Positions 24,501-36,530 of a DNA stretch of 64,000 bases are shown here, piece by piece. This DNA comes from Rotaria sordida (lineage: Eukaryota > Rotifera > Eurotatoria > Philodinida > Philodinidae): NCBI GenBank assembly GCA_905250125.1, contig CAJNOL010000304.1, positions 1-64,000 on the forward strand. The letters run 5' to 3'. A model generated the notes under the pieces. It was not told where the DNA came from, made no database searches, and saw only the letters and a program-made list of their open reading frames with translations. How positions within the stretch are numbered: the first letter of the stretch is position 1; the number at the start of each line of letters is the position of its first letter. Both the position numbers and the translations under genes were made by a program.

Positions 24501-27106
24501 AACATCAGTTTTAAATGTTGAACTCAATGGTTCTAAACTACGAAGCTATTTAAACAAAAATTAATTAATTAAGAAAACATTCGAAAAAAAAGAAAACAAC
24601 ACAATTTCTTTACTCTATCTGTTAATTCACGAATTTCTCCTTCACGTCCTTTAACTTCTTTTTCAAGTTGACCAACACGATTGTTTATTTCGCTATTATC
24701 TTGATCTGATATATCTAATTCACCAGTAAAACTTCCATTAATTAGAGTTCGACCAGCATTTGAAGTACTAGCAGTTATCGTCCAAGCATTAGCTATATCA
24801 ATGAAATGTTATAATGACACAAGAGATATATAGAGTATTCCAAAAATCTGATCGAAAAAGAAACATGAATATCTCTTTAATCGTTCAAACAACTTACATA
24901 AAGTTTTCTTCTTCACATAAATTTGTTTTTAGTAAATGTACAAAATGATCACTTATAAATACAATACACAAACCTTTTCTTTTTGAAAATATCTGTAAAA
25001 AAACATCATATAAAATTTAGTTTGAAATCTTTTTAATCTTATTATGAATTTTCATTTTCAACTAAACTCGACAAATGTCTTATAAAAATTGCTCTCTACA
25101 CATCTCAATAAAAAAAAGTTGAATCGGGTCAACTCAGCTGACTGTGATGCCCACTTAAATGAAGTGTTTCTTTTATTTCGGTTGCTTGGAGAAATGTTCT
25201 TCAGATGTTGACAGACTTCACCTTTAAAATATGAAAGAACTCTATCTTTAAGAAATAATATGGAGTTTATCTCTGGCATAAACTTCTTCCTTCTGGACTG
25301 AAAACAGGCTTAAGGGAACTTCCTTCCTTTCCGGATGATTGTTGTTTTTGGTGTTTTCATTGATAATATAGTTTCGAAGTGTTCTCTATCAAATCCAATA
25401 TAAATGAGGATTCTTCATTGTTAGTTAGTACTTTTATTAAACTCAACTCTCAAAATCTCTTGCAAAAAAAAACTCGCGCTGCAATTATTCGTTATATGCA
25501 AAATTCTCCTAAAGATAATGATTATTTTTCATTCTAAAGATGCTGAGACCATGGATCATGGACCTCTAATACCACTGAACACGGTCAGTTTTCGATCACT
25601 TTAGTTAGAGAAAAAAGTCCTCATACATACAGGAGAGTTTGCTTTTGATGGTACTTTCAGTAGTTTGCTCCTTCTGAGCTCTAGAAGCGATATTTTTGAA
25701 AGAAAACTAAAACACGCATTCCGATTTGCTGCTAGCTGGCATTAAAAAAAAATTGCAGCTCGAAAAATTGAAGTCTGGAATTTCATCGAAGGAGAAATTC
25801 TGGTCATTGCGATTCTTAGATCTCCCTGAAGGAAGAATCTTGGAAATTTTAAGTCTATGATAATTTTTGTTCTATGTATTGAGATCTATCAGCCTTGAAA
25901 GATTCATAGTTTGTCGTCAAGCCATTCCCGAGAAACTGCAGAAAGAGGTGGAGGTTCCTTAAAACATAGTAAAATATTCTTCTCCATTGATAATATTACC
26001 CCGGAAAAAAACTGTCCGAACACTCGATTTTCTAGCATCACATAAGAAACGTTGCCTTTTCAAGACTGTATAATAGTTCCATGCGTTCATAACATCTATT
26101 AAAGATCTCGTTCAGCTAAGAATGAAAATACGAAAGAAGATTAAAAAAATTTCAAACTAAATTCTATATGATGTTTTTTTTTACAAATATTTTTGAAAAG
26201 GATAGGTTTGTGTATTGTATTTATGATTGATCATTTTGTATACTTATTAAAGACAAATTTATGTAAAGAAAAAAACTTCATGTAAGTTATTTGAACGGTT
26301 AAAGAGATATTCATGTGTCTTTTTTGATCGAACATTTGAAATATCCTGTAGAATAAATACTTACGACGAACAATAGAATCACGAATACCATTATTAGTCT
26401 GATTAGTTGGTGTTATTCCTGAGATTTTTTTCGTTCCAGCACTCAACGCACGATTTCTATAAAAATTAAGTTTATTATTATTATTATTCTTGAAATAGAA
26501 ACGAGCTAATACCTAAGAGAAAATCCAGTATTTTGTTGTACATCAATTTGTTGTTGATGATTTGTTGTATTACTTGGTAATCTCCGTGATGGAATTGTTT
26601 GTGTTATAAGATGAAGTGAATTTGATGTTGGTTGTCGGGGATAAATTGATGGCATTGTTGTCTATAAAAGATATGATATCTTTGGTTTGTTTCATCTATA
26701 GATATAAATTATAATAAAAACGAATACTTCTTGTTGTTGCTGTTCAATACGAAATTCAAGTGGTAAACCATTAAAACCAAATCGTATAAAATCTCTATCA
26801 GCCAATCGAACAGCTGCATTTTGAACACGACATTCATGTACATAAGTACCTGTTGATGAGTTAAGATCTTTTAAGATAAAACAACGTTGTTCATCATCAT
26901 ATTCTATTAATGCATGTTGATTATCAACCTGAGGACTCTGTTGAAAACAAAAAAACATCAAATATTTAAAAATTTCTTCAAAATTAAAAAAAAAAAAGAA
27001 ATCATACATTAATACTAATATCACAATTTTCTCGTCCAATCGTAGTTACTTTAGGACCAAGAGGAAAAGCACATGATCCATCTTCACTGTACAAATAACC
27101 TTTCAT
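15502..27106 (-). CDS. FHAD1: FHAD1-like protein: N-terminal FHA domain plus long coiled coil, about 1268 aa, 25 exons
   Basis: Exons (high to low): 27106-27008, 26937-26728, 26661-26513, 26456-26365, 24792-24614, 24545-24408, 24343-24251, 24040-23978, 23849-23637, 22626-22414, 22355-22154, 22094-21959, 21893-21749, 21699-21610, 21242-21145, 21068-20929, 19749-19674, 19609-19343, 19269-19137, 19064-18630, 16793-16638, 16581-16459, 16407-16294, 15803-15636 and 15576-15502. Phases agree throughout (3807 nt). Residues 1-103 form an FHA domain (TTIGRENCDISIN; NQHALIEYDDEQRCFILKD; VRLADRDFIRFGFNGLPLEF). From memory it closely matches vertebrate FHAD1 (NHHALIEYNEAEGTFVLQD). FHA domains bind phosphothreonine. 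Here the Ser of SxxH is Asp, as I recall for vertebrate FHAD1, and the usual Asn of NGT is Thr. Residues about 140-1268 are Gln/Glu/Lys-rich heptads, interrupted by low-complexity Ser/Thr stretches. Vertebrate FHAD1 is about 1400 aa and of uncertain function. Confidence 0.9.
16794..18629 (-). other. 1.8-kb intron of the FHAD1-like gene
   Basis: No exon, RNA gene or clear inverted repeat was found. The patch 18330-18460 is richer in G+C than its surroundings and has short complementary strings (TGGGAAGGG and CCCTTCCCA). The open frames 17036-17239 and 17413-17604 have no splice support. The other FHAD1 introns over 300 bp (15804-16293, 19750-20928, 21243-21609 and 22627-23636) also show nothing I can name, apart from an 11-bp palindrome at 23425-23456. 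Confidence 0.5.
24836..26347. mobile_element. 1.5-kb element with about 240-bp terminal inverted repeats in FHAD1 intron 4
   Basis: Left TIR about 24836-25075 and right TIR about 26095-26347. They are clearly complementary over their length, for example ACATGAATATCTCTTTAA at the left and its complement near 26300-26317, and AAATACAATACACAAACC against its complement near 26205-26222. The inner 1 kb has no recognisable transposase; the open frame 25058-25279 straddles the TIR and is not a gene. The intron is 24793-26364, so the TIRs end 43 bp and 17 bp from the splice sites. Confidence 0.85.
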
Positions 27107-28066
27107 TTCGACTACTAATTCGATATGTGAAGGTCAACTTAATATTTGATATTTCTATTTAAATACAATAGAAAAGTAAAAGACAACAACAAGAAGATTT
27201 CTTACACACGTCTGTGAAGTAATTTGATCGATTTCCTTTTGTGTGCCTTTTATTAAAANNNNNNNNNNAATGGGATTAGGTGTACGTTGCCGTGGGCTTA
27301 AAATATTTGTAACCTAAACTCCATAAATTTGTTTGCTTTATTAGACAACCATTTCACATTTAGTATTTATCGGTTGCCAGGTAATTTGGCGTTTTTTTCA
27401 AACCGAAATCTCTTAAAAGATTTCAGGTTGTAAATAAAAATACTATAAATGATAACTTGTCAAAATTTTTCGAAATTTTACATTGCTTTATAGAGGGCAG
27501 TAGAAGTCATATTGAAGATTATTTATACAGATTTCGAGTTTCTTTTCTAAAAAGTCCTTAATATTAAAAATGAAAATTTTTCTACTATATAATTTTAAAA
27601 ATAATAAGAAGAGGTTAATTCTCATAATTGTATTGGTCTAGTACAATGGTATATTATTTTACCTGAATCATTAAGTTTTTTTTCATTGCTTTAGTCATAT
27701 GTCATGCCACGTCTCTTACCTGCCACATCTACGCTTATACGCATCTGTATTTATCTTCAAGTGTATTTTTTTTCTAAAAACGTAATAGTTGTTGTGACTT
27801 GTTTGTTATTTCTAGATTGATTCGGCGAGACAATTTCCTTCCTTATCTTTCTCATTTATCGTCTACATAGCAATTATGTCAAACTGAAAGGAATCTTTAC
27901 AAGTTCATCATGATCAAAATTGAACAACTAATGTTAACAGATTCATTTTTTGTATGATAAATCTAACGAAAAAAAGAATACAGTTAAATGTCAATTAAAT
28001 TCAAGTGGATAGAATAGCAGCAAATTTTTAGTTCTTTTTTGTTTTCAATTTCATTTAACAGCAGCA
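27107..28066. promoter_or_regulatory. divergent intergenic region between the FHAD1-like gene and the coiled-coil gene
   Basis: 960 bp lie between two start codons on opposite strands, so both promoters should be here. It is interrupted by a 10-N assembly gap at 27259-27268, so its true length is unknown. I see no TATA box or binding motif that I can support. The plus-strand gene start is preceded at once by TTTCATTTAACAG, an acceptor-like string. Confidence 0.5.
27259..27268. other. assembly gap (10 N)
   Basis: Ten consecutive N. The flanking sequence on either side shows no obvious exon broken by the gap. Confidence 0.99.
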
Positions 28067-31000
28067 ATGAGTGACGAAGATGAACGACAAATACAGTAAG
28101 AAAAAATAAACTAGGATGGTGTCTAGTTTTTGTTTTAAACTATTTGATCTTTCTTTTTAGTTCAAATACAGGATCACTTCATGAAATGAATAATCGTCGT
28201 TTATCTGCCATTAAATTAAAACTTCAAGAATTAACACGTGAAAAAGTATTTTAATGCCATAAAAATAGAATGTAAATAAAAAAAAACAAAAATATTTTTC
28301 TTTTATTAGACAAAATATGATGTTGAAAAATTAATACAAGATGCAGATTTTTTACGAAATGAAATAGGCCATTTGACTTCTGCTATTGCTGATATTACCA
28401 AAGATATTATTGCTCAAACAAATACTAAAAAGGCTTTGGTATTTTTATTTGTTAAAAATGATATCATAATATTTTAGTTTGATTAATATTTAGAATGCTA
28501 AAATGCAAATTCTTCGATCTAATTCAAGACTTCGTTTTACAAATTTACAAATAGCACTTCATGATAAAGAGTAAGATTGATTTTCTTTAGATTACAATCT
28601 ATTTTCTTTTCAAAATTTATTTAGACGTTATGAAAAAGAATTAGAAAAACCGAATAAATCAGATGATTATCGAAAATTAGCACAACAAAAAATAGAATCA
28701 ATTATTCAAGCTTTACCACAACTAGAGTACGTTTAATAAAAAGCTTCTTTTTTTTTTTCATTAAAAACCAAAAACTGACAAATTCTATATAGAATACAAG
28801 ATAAATATATTCAACAACTTGAACAAGCTGAAAATGCACAAATAGCAGCACGAAATAAACGAGAAGTAAAACAAATAAAAATAATTATTATTTATTAAAT
28901 AATTAATTAATTTTGTAGAAACTTGTAGAAAATTCAAATTCGAAATCACGTAAACAATCTGAAATAAAACAATTATTAATCGATAGTGCAACAAGATTGC
29001 CTCAACTTGAAGCAGGTAGAAAACAATGAAATCAAATATTTTTTGTTTTTTTATTTTATTTTAAAATCTTTTTTAGATATTGAAAAGTTACGTTTGGAAC
29101 GTGAACATATTTTAACATTAATCGGTAAGAAAAAACAATGTCGCCGTTCATCTACTCCACAACGAAAATTAATCGATTCACCTGTTCAATTATTTGCATC
29201 ACTTGAACGAGATACGTTAGTTATTCTATCATTTAGTTCATATTTAAATAATAGTTTTTATTTATTTATTTATTTAGTTTGGAATATGAAAAACAACAAT
29301 ATAGTGAACAATTAGAAAAAATTCGTTTATTATTAAAATATTTTCATGAAAAAATGTCTGAACATAATTTAACAAATAATGATACATCATGTTCAACACC
29401 ATCTTCAGAATTAATGTCACCACTTTATCAATCATTAACACTTTTTGAAGAACAAACAATTCTTTCATCTTATATGAATGAACATGATGATGAGAATAAT
29501 TTATCTATAAAAACAATTGAACCAACTATTGCTATTGCTATGAAATTACCAAGAAATTTTATTCCATTAGATATTAAATCAACAATAACAAATGAAATAA
29601 TACATTCACCATACTATCGACAAAATTCAATTGAATATAAAAAAGAATTACCATCAGATATTCTTAATAAATATGCTGGAGTTACCAAAAAGAAACAACA
29701 ACAATCAATTCATGGAAAGAAAAATAAGAAGAATAGAAAAGTAATTTTCTTCATTGATATGCTTGTTTCGAAATCTCACAAAGTAAAAAATGAAGTAGAT
29801 TACGTTTTCTTGTTATACAAGAATAAACTTCTAGAGAGGATTTTTTGAAAACATTACATAAACAACTTTAGGACATTATAAGTATCTATTGAAAATCTTA
29901 AAAGAATTTCATTGAATTTTACTTGTTAATGTTTTCTAATTTTTTTTATGTTAAATATTTATCCCACCTGTATATGTTTCTTTTTTTGGTAACAATTGAA
30001 TGATTGTTTATGACATGTCGAACTGAGAGAAAAATATTTTTGTTTTATGAAAATAAGGAATGAAAAATAGAATCATTGAATAGAATGAAAAGCTACATGC
30101 ATAAAGCAAAAATAACAACACAAGTCTAATCATAGAAATAGCTAGAAGAGAATGTTTTCGATAGCATCTACAAAGAGCTAGATATCACCATATGACTTAG
30201 AAGAACGATTAATTTAATTATCGCAAAAGAAAAATATTGGGTCATTCATAGTCTTCTAAAAGTTTTTTTCAGTCCAATAAATTGAAATATTATTATTATT
30301 GTTAAGCGTTACTTCGAAATACGATTGACTGTTAATTTTTTAAAATATTCTCAAGCTCAATACACTGCAAAAGTAATGCCTTACAAACATTCATAGATTA
30401 GAATAGAAGAATTCGATATGCAAAAAAAAAATTTTTTGTAGCTTCAAAAAAAAATTTAGTTTTCTTTTTTTGATTAGAATTTTGTTATGACACATTCATC
30501 ACAAATGATAAATTTATACAATGATATTCGTACATCTATGGGCGATTCTGATACTCTTCCATCGATGCCAATGTATGAATATGAACTTTTGCCTACCATA
30601 AAAGCTCTTCAATTAATGGAACAAAGTGTTGAATCATATTTATATGAATTATCAAAATATTATCAAGATCATTTATCAGTACAAATCGCTGAAGAACATA
30701 GTGAAATTCCTGAAGATGATGATATTCAAGATTCAGCTTTGGATACATTTTCTGAAGGATCATCATTAGTTGAAGCAACAAATCTTTCTAAAGATTTAAC
30801 ATCTATTATTCCAATATCGACGAATATACCTCAAGCACGTTCATCATCATCATCAGATGATAAAAAAACAATTGTTTCATCATCATCTCCTTCATCATCT
30901 CATCATAGTAATTCGAAAGTAGAAAATCAATCTTCATTAATTGCTCCATTAACAACTGTAGAAGAATTACCAATACATCTCTCGTCATTAACAATGCAAA

Positions 31001-31351
31001 TTGCTCAAATTGAACGTCAAATATCTGATGAAGGTTATCGTTCAGTTAGAAATGAAACACAACAACACACAACTATAAATAATAACTCACCATTATTAAC
31101 TCGATCTCATAGTTATGATTGTACTGAAAAAGTTGATAAATGGTTATCAAGTACAACAGCACCATTACTTATATCAACCACAAATGAAATTATTAATCTA
31201 GATGATAATACTAATTTTCAAGTATAATTCATAATAACATTTTGATTGTATTTAATATGATTTATTATTGCTTTTTAAGGCAATCTATGTTGATGATGAA
31301 GAAGAAAATCTGGTTGAATCAACGATATCGGTGTCTGATGATTGGAAATAG
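28067..31351 (+). CDS. coiled-coil protein of unknown function, 669 aa, 11 exons
   Basis: Exons 28067-28095, 28161-28245, 28310-28438, 28494-28570, 28625-28726, 28793-28865, 28919-29015, 29077-29215, 29278-29740, 30478-31221 and 31280-31351 give exactly 670 codons. Residues about 15-270 are long charged helices (for example YDVEKLIQDADFLRNEIGHL and IEKLRLEREHILTLIGKKK), probably a coiled coil. The rest is low in complexity: a lysine-rich patch ending exon 9 (KKNKKNRK), then acidic and Ser-rich stretches (SSSSSDDKK) in exon 10. The last 24 residues are acidic (VDDEEENLVESTISVSDDWK). No enzymatic motif, transmembrane segment or signal peptide is seen. I do not recognise the family. It is head to head with the FHAD1-like gene, so shared regulation is possible. 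Nearly all introns are 54-68 bp; intron 9 is 737 bp. Confidence 0.8.
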
Positions 31352-32289
31352 TTTATAGTCGCCATCCTTAGTAACAATAGTGATCCCTTTATTCTTTTTT
31401 TTTTGTACTTGCTTATATTGCCATCCAGTGAGTTTCTTCCGATATTTATTTTCATATTAATCGTTGCATTTGTATCTAACTCTAACTAAACTTATTTTAT
31501 TTTCTTTCTTTTTTATTTGTTACTGTTGAATGATTGATTAAATATATGTGTTCCAATCCGAGTTATTATTTATGGCCATATAAATACCTGTGATTGGCTT
31601 TTCATGTAAATTAATCTTAGAATTAGAATATTTTCTTGTTTTGTAAATATAATGTATTTATTCTTAAAATATGATCAATTATCTTTATTTTTTCTTCTGT
31701 GTGATTTTTCATGTATTATTCGATAAAGAAAGTAAAACAATGGTCGACTCAGTAAATTCATACATGGACTTTGATAAGCATCAATGAAGGTGCAATGGAA
31801 ATGAAAAATTTCTTTTTTCCATTTTTCTACGCTTTGTAAAGAAAAAGTGAATTGAATCTAGTAGAGTTTTGATTTAATAAAAGACTGTGTCAAGTATCGG
31901 TCATGAATAGGTCCGATGTTTTTTTTTCTTCTATATTTTTAATTCATTGGATATGTTCATGTTAAAATAAATATAAAATATCATAGTGGCCATATTTATC
32001 GTTAATCTGATTTCGTTTTATTTTATTCATGAACTTCTGGTGCTAATCAAGAGTTTTTATACAATACGTATAAAATATTTTGATAAAACTCGATCAAACG
32101 ATATTCTATTTTTAACTAATGGTACTTTTAAAAGACATATTTATCTTATCCTATATTCAGATAATATCAATCATTAGAAAAATTTTGTACAGATTCAACA
32201 TATTGGAATACAAATAAATCAATATTGATTATTTTTAGGACCTTATTATATATATATATTATCTTTTTTTTTTCTTTAGATTGTTTTCA
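31352..32289. other. intergenic region between coiled-coil and second KH gene
   Basis: AT-rich spacer between two genes on the same strand. The frame at 31986-32177 has no support. Nothing else seen, apart from the acceptor-like TTTTTTTCTTTAG (about 32268-32280) immediately before the KH gene start. Confidence 0.5.
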
Positions 32290-34079
32290 ATGAGCTCTAT
32301 GAGTGAAATAAAACGATTAACACCTGAAGAATTACTTGAAAAACGTCGTTCAACTTTAATATCTCGTACTCGTGCAGCTCGTCTTCAACTTGATTCATTG
32401 TCATTACTCGACACCAGTTATGATACATGTCGACAAACTCTTCGTCAATGGCGTTCACAAATGCTTGATCAAATTAATAAAGCTCATGAAACATCTCTTT
32501 CACAATTAAATGATGCTTATGAACAAATAAATCGTTTTCGTTCAACAATAGTTAATCTTTTAAATGAACAAAATACTAATGATCATCTATTATCATCATC
32601 ATCATCAACACAATTAACACAAATTGAATCAAGTTTAAATACATTACGTCATGCAGAATTTACATTTGATTTTGATCGTGCTCGACAACTTGAAGGTGAA
32701 TTAGAATTATTAAAATTGTCTAATCCTCAACAACAATTTCGTTCATTTAATAAATCAAATACAAAATGTCGATTACTTGTTCCATATGATCGATATGTAT
32801 CAGATGTATTTTTTTATGATGATTTAATAACAAGAATTGATTGTCAAACATCTGAATGTATTCTTGTTTGTCCCTTTGATTTACTTAGTGATCTTTTAGG
32901 AAATGATGAAGAAGTTCGTATTCTTATTGATCAAACATATTTACCATCAATTGGTACACAAGCACAACGAATACGTATTGATTATAGTCTTATTTTACTT
33001 CAACCAGCTCAAGAATGTTGTCCACAATCGAGTGAACGTGTAATAAGAATTATTTGCAAAGATTCAACAAAAATGTTGTCATGCTTAGAAGAAATTTATT
33101 CTATTTGCAATCAACAAGGTAATACTAGAATGATAGAGAGATGTTTTTGGAATAATATTTAATCGTAGAAGAACCTGTTATTTCGATTGTCTAATTATAT
33201 TGAGAGCAAAAAATTATTCATGAACATTATAGCTTACTAAATGATTAAGAGTAAAACTGAATTTTCTTTCAATTATTAAATCTATGAATGAAAAACTTTT
33301 TCCTATTTTCCAAGCATCGATAATCATTTTAATATTTACTAGAGATGATTTTTGTTTTTTTTTTATTATTTGCTTTTTCATAGAACTCGCATTGTCAATA
33401 ACACTGTCATTTCTTTTACATAAAAGTAAAGACCGAAAAAAAATGTTTTTATAGTGAACACTTATAAGTAGTTCAGTATTTTTGTTTCATTTTTTTGGTC
33501 TTTATATTGGTTCGAAAAACGGAGGGATTGTTTTTTTGAATGATCCCTTTTCGAACTTTAATTGTTGATTAAAATTTTGCTATATTGATAGTTGTTATTT
33601 ATGTTTTTTCAGTCGCACCCATCGCATATAATCCTTACAATCCAGTCAACTATAACAGATCAAAAACTCATCTCTATGGTGGCTATTCAGATATTCCGAC
33701 TCAAAATGATACGAATAGAACAAATTCTTTATTTCCTCTATCATCGAACAATTCTTCTCAACAACATTTTGATCGTGTTCTTATGCCTGTTTCAATTCGT
33801 CAAACACTTCCAATAACAGATATGCAAGCTGGTGCTTTATTAGGACCAAAAGGTGAACGAATTCAGCAATTACAACGTGAAACTGGTGCTATTGTTAACA
33901 TAGGTGATTTAAATGATGATAATGGGGATCGACGAAAACGTATTGTTAATATTCAAGGAAGTCAACAACAAGTGAATAATGCTTTACAAGCGATAAAAAA
34001 ACTTCTAATGATTGTTAGTAATGATGATATTGGAGAAGATTCACTTAAAAGAGATGGAGAAAAAGTGAAAAAGATATGA
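32290..34079 (+). CDS. KH-domain protein, 431 aa, two exons; paralog of the gene at 11710
   Basis: Exons 32290-33118 and 33613-34079 splice in phase 1 to 432 codons. The N-terminal 100 residues are helical with Leu/Arg/Gln-rich heptads. The middle (about 160-275) contains CRLLVPYDRYVSDVFFYDD and ends with SERVIRIICKDSTKMLSCLEE. This parallels STERVLLIQSLSPEKILSCL in the first KH gene, so the two are paralogs over their whole length, not only in the KH fold. One type I KH domain lies at about 340-410, with GALLGPKGERIQQL giving the GxxG loop GPKG. The preceding linker is Asn/Ser/Tyr-rich. Likely an RNA-binding protein of the poly(C)-binding type; substrate unknown. The start is the first ATG after an acceptor-like string; two further in-frame ATGs exist upstream of any conserved residue. 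Confidence 0.85.
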
Positions 34080-35549
34080 AGTGTTTTTTAATTTGTGACA
34101 TTGCTCAAGAAAAACATACAGTGGTCTAATCTTCTATTATGTAAATGCAGCATTTCTTTTGGTTTTTATTTTGTTTTTTTTTTGTAGGTATTCTTCTCTT
34201 TTTTTTTAAAAAAAGAAAAAGATAAGAAAAACATATCGAACATTAGTTTTCAAGAGAAGTACTTATTTCTTTGCTAGTATTAAATACTTTATACTTATAT
34301 TTTATTTTTGAAAAAAATTTGAACAGCTTTGCATTACAAGAAAATGAGTACGGTACTGTTTCAGATATCTTGTAAATTCTATCTTGAAAAAAAAAGACAA
34401 ATATCTGGAAAGATTTTTTCCGTCAAGATTTGCTTTTAAAAAATTTCAATAATGAATTCAGTTCATTGTTAGATGATCTTTCAGATTAGTCTTCAAATCC
34501 AATCTCTATATTCTTTGTTAAGAATGATACTTTTTAATCTAAAAACACATGAACAAGGGTCTGAACTATTGTTCATGCTAGACAACTCAATGATCTCTGA
34601 CTTACTGTGTACTGATTCAATCATTAAGATATTTTTAAATTTTAAATCTTTTGTCTAGCTATTAATAGCAACACGAGTTAAAAATAATGGTTGCATTCAT
34701 TGTACTAAGAGTCATATTCGAATGTTGATCGATTTTTCTTAGCAGCCGTTAAAATGCAGTGCGACAGAAAGAAGGAAAAAGATTGCTGTCATCATCACCA
34801 ATGATCATTTGAAAAATCTATCATCCGCATTTGTACATAATCCTATATTCGACCAGAACCTAACATCTGGTTGGACAATCTGGAATATGAAGAGCCATTG
34901 TATTCAAAATTGAAAAATCCTACTGAATAATTCAGTGCATAATGGTTGTTCTAAATTATCGTCTGCATAACAGAAATTGTCGTCTTAAAGCAAAAACAGC
35001 ACACCAATGTATGTCTTATCAAGAGCCAGTCGTGTGTACATCTCGTTCATCGTCATTCTTGTCAAAGATGAAAACAAGAATAGTAGCTGTGACGGAATCA
35101 GTTTGGTTTGAGGAACATGAGAAGTGATTCTATACATACTATCAATGTTATATTACAAGAATGGATAAAGTTATTATTCAATAAGTTTAGTGATGCTCTC
35201 CGTACATATTTCTTCTAGTACTTGATTTTTTGTTTTAATATAAATTCTTGAAAAATGTTCTCAGTTCATATTTCAAGTTACTACATTAACTCCAATGTGA
35301 TTGACTAAATTATAATAATCTATTAACTAGAAATATCTCTAAAAATAACCTTGGAATCTGTCTGTGTATTGGACTTGATACAGAATGTATTGCTCGACAA
35401 AAATGTTGATTGTGCTCCTTAAACAAAACTTTCTGATTTGTATGAAACTTGGAGAGTTGACATTGTCTCAACTGTGGCAAAGTAAAATGACAAAAGAGGT
35501 GATCATTTTTTTATATGAATGTCACTAAAATATGAGTTATGTAACGATT

Positions 35550-36050
35550 AGCTGTCTAATTCGAGTTCGAATATAAATGAAAAAAAACGGCTTCTATATT
35601 CCGACAGGCAAAAAGCAAAAGCAAAACTTTATGGAACGATACACATCCGTTAAAGCAACAAAAAAAAATAATTTTACATAAATTGTAAATTTATAAATGA
35701 AAAGGCACACTCATGTTGAAATAGCAAAATAGCAAAAGAAATAAGGGGTGCGAGTCTGAGTATACAGAAAATGAATACTCGCACCCACACTCCTTATTTC
35801 TTTTGCTTTTTAGCTATTTTAACATGGGTGTGTCTTTCCATATATAAATCTATAATTTATATAAAATTATTTCTTTTGCTTTTTTGCTATTTCAACATGA
35901 GTGTGCCTTTTTTCGTTTATAAATGTATAATTTATATAAAATTATTTCTTTTGCTTTTTTTGCTATTTCAACAGGAAAGACGTTTTTTTCATTTATTTTC
36001 AAAGTAACCATAAGCAGTAACGTCTCCATTTATATTCGAATTTGAATTAG
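35550..36050. repeat. complex foldback with inner hairpin and about 70-bp tandem repeat
   Basis: The outer ends are inverted: CTAATTCGAGTTCGAATATA near 35558 and its complement near 36035-36050. Inside, 35690-35765 and 35775-35845 form a hairpin around ACTCGCACCC/GGGTGCGAGT. From about 35790 a unit with core TTATTTCTTTTGCTTTTT and GCTATTTCAACATG repeats roughly every 70 bp, three times with the first unit partial. The left arm holds the same unit in reverse. This looks like a hairpin element whose arm became a short satellite. Confidence 0.75.
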
Positions 36051-36484
36051 GCAACTCATGGAGTACGGTTGCATTTATTATTTTTAAATTAGAGCGCTAT
36101 ATATGAATGTAAGAAAATAAAGAAATGTATAGGATGATAGAGAATTTCAAGTTCTATCAGAATCTATAATTGGTTTAAAAAAAGCAGAATTCTATAGTAA
36201 TGAAAAATTTAAAAAACTAATTTTGGTGACAAAAAAAATCGAGTCTATGGGAATCTGGACATAAGGGTGCCGTCATTGTGCCCAACTTTTTTTGCTGATA
36301 TATTGGTACAAACTAAAATGTAAATATACAGGGTGATAGAAAGCTCCATGGGCGTTCAGAATATGCAATTATTATTAAAAGAATATGTTTTTTTAGTGAC
36401 AATGTCTTCGAAAAGCCGACTCTAACTATTTTTTTCCGGGCGTATATATGGAAAGAAGATCAAATTCAAATCCACGAACACTCA

Positions 36485-36530
36485 CCACATCTACCCACAA
36501 CCACTTCACATCCACATCCACATCCGTACC
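36485..36530. repeat. CCACAT-rich microsatellite
   Basis: Degenerate repeats of CCACA/CATCCA, ending in three perfect CACATC-type units. Confidence 0.6.

Noticed and set aside
34942-35127. 61-codon open frame with Cys and Ser
   Set aside because: No acceptor or donor with matching phase, no domain, and upstream frames are closed by several stops; could be a remnant but not supportable.
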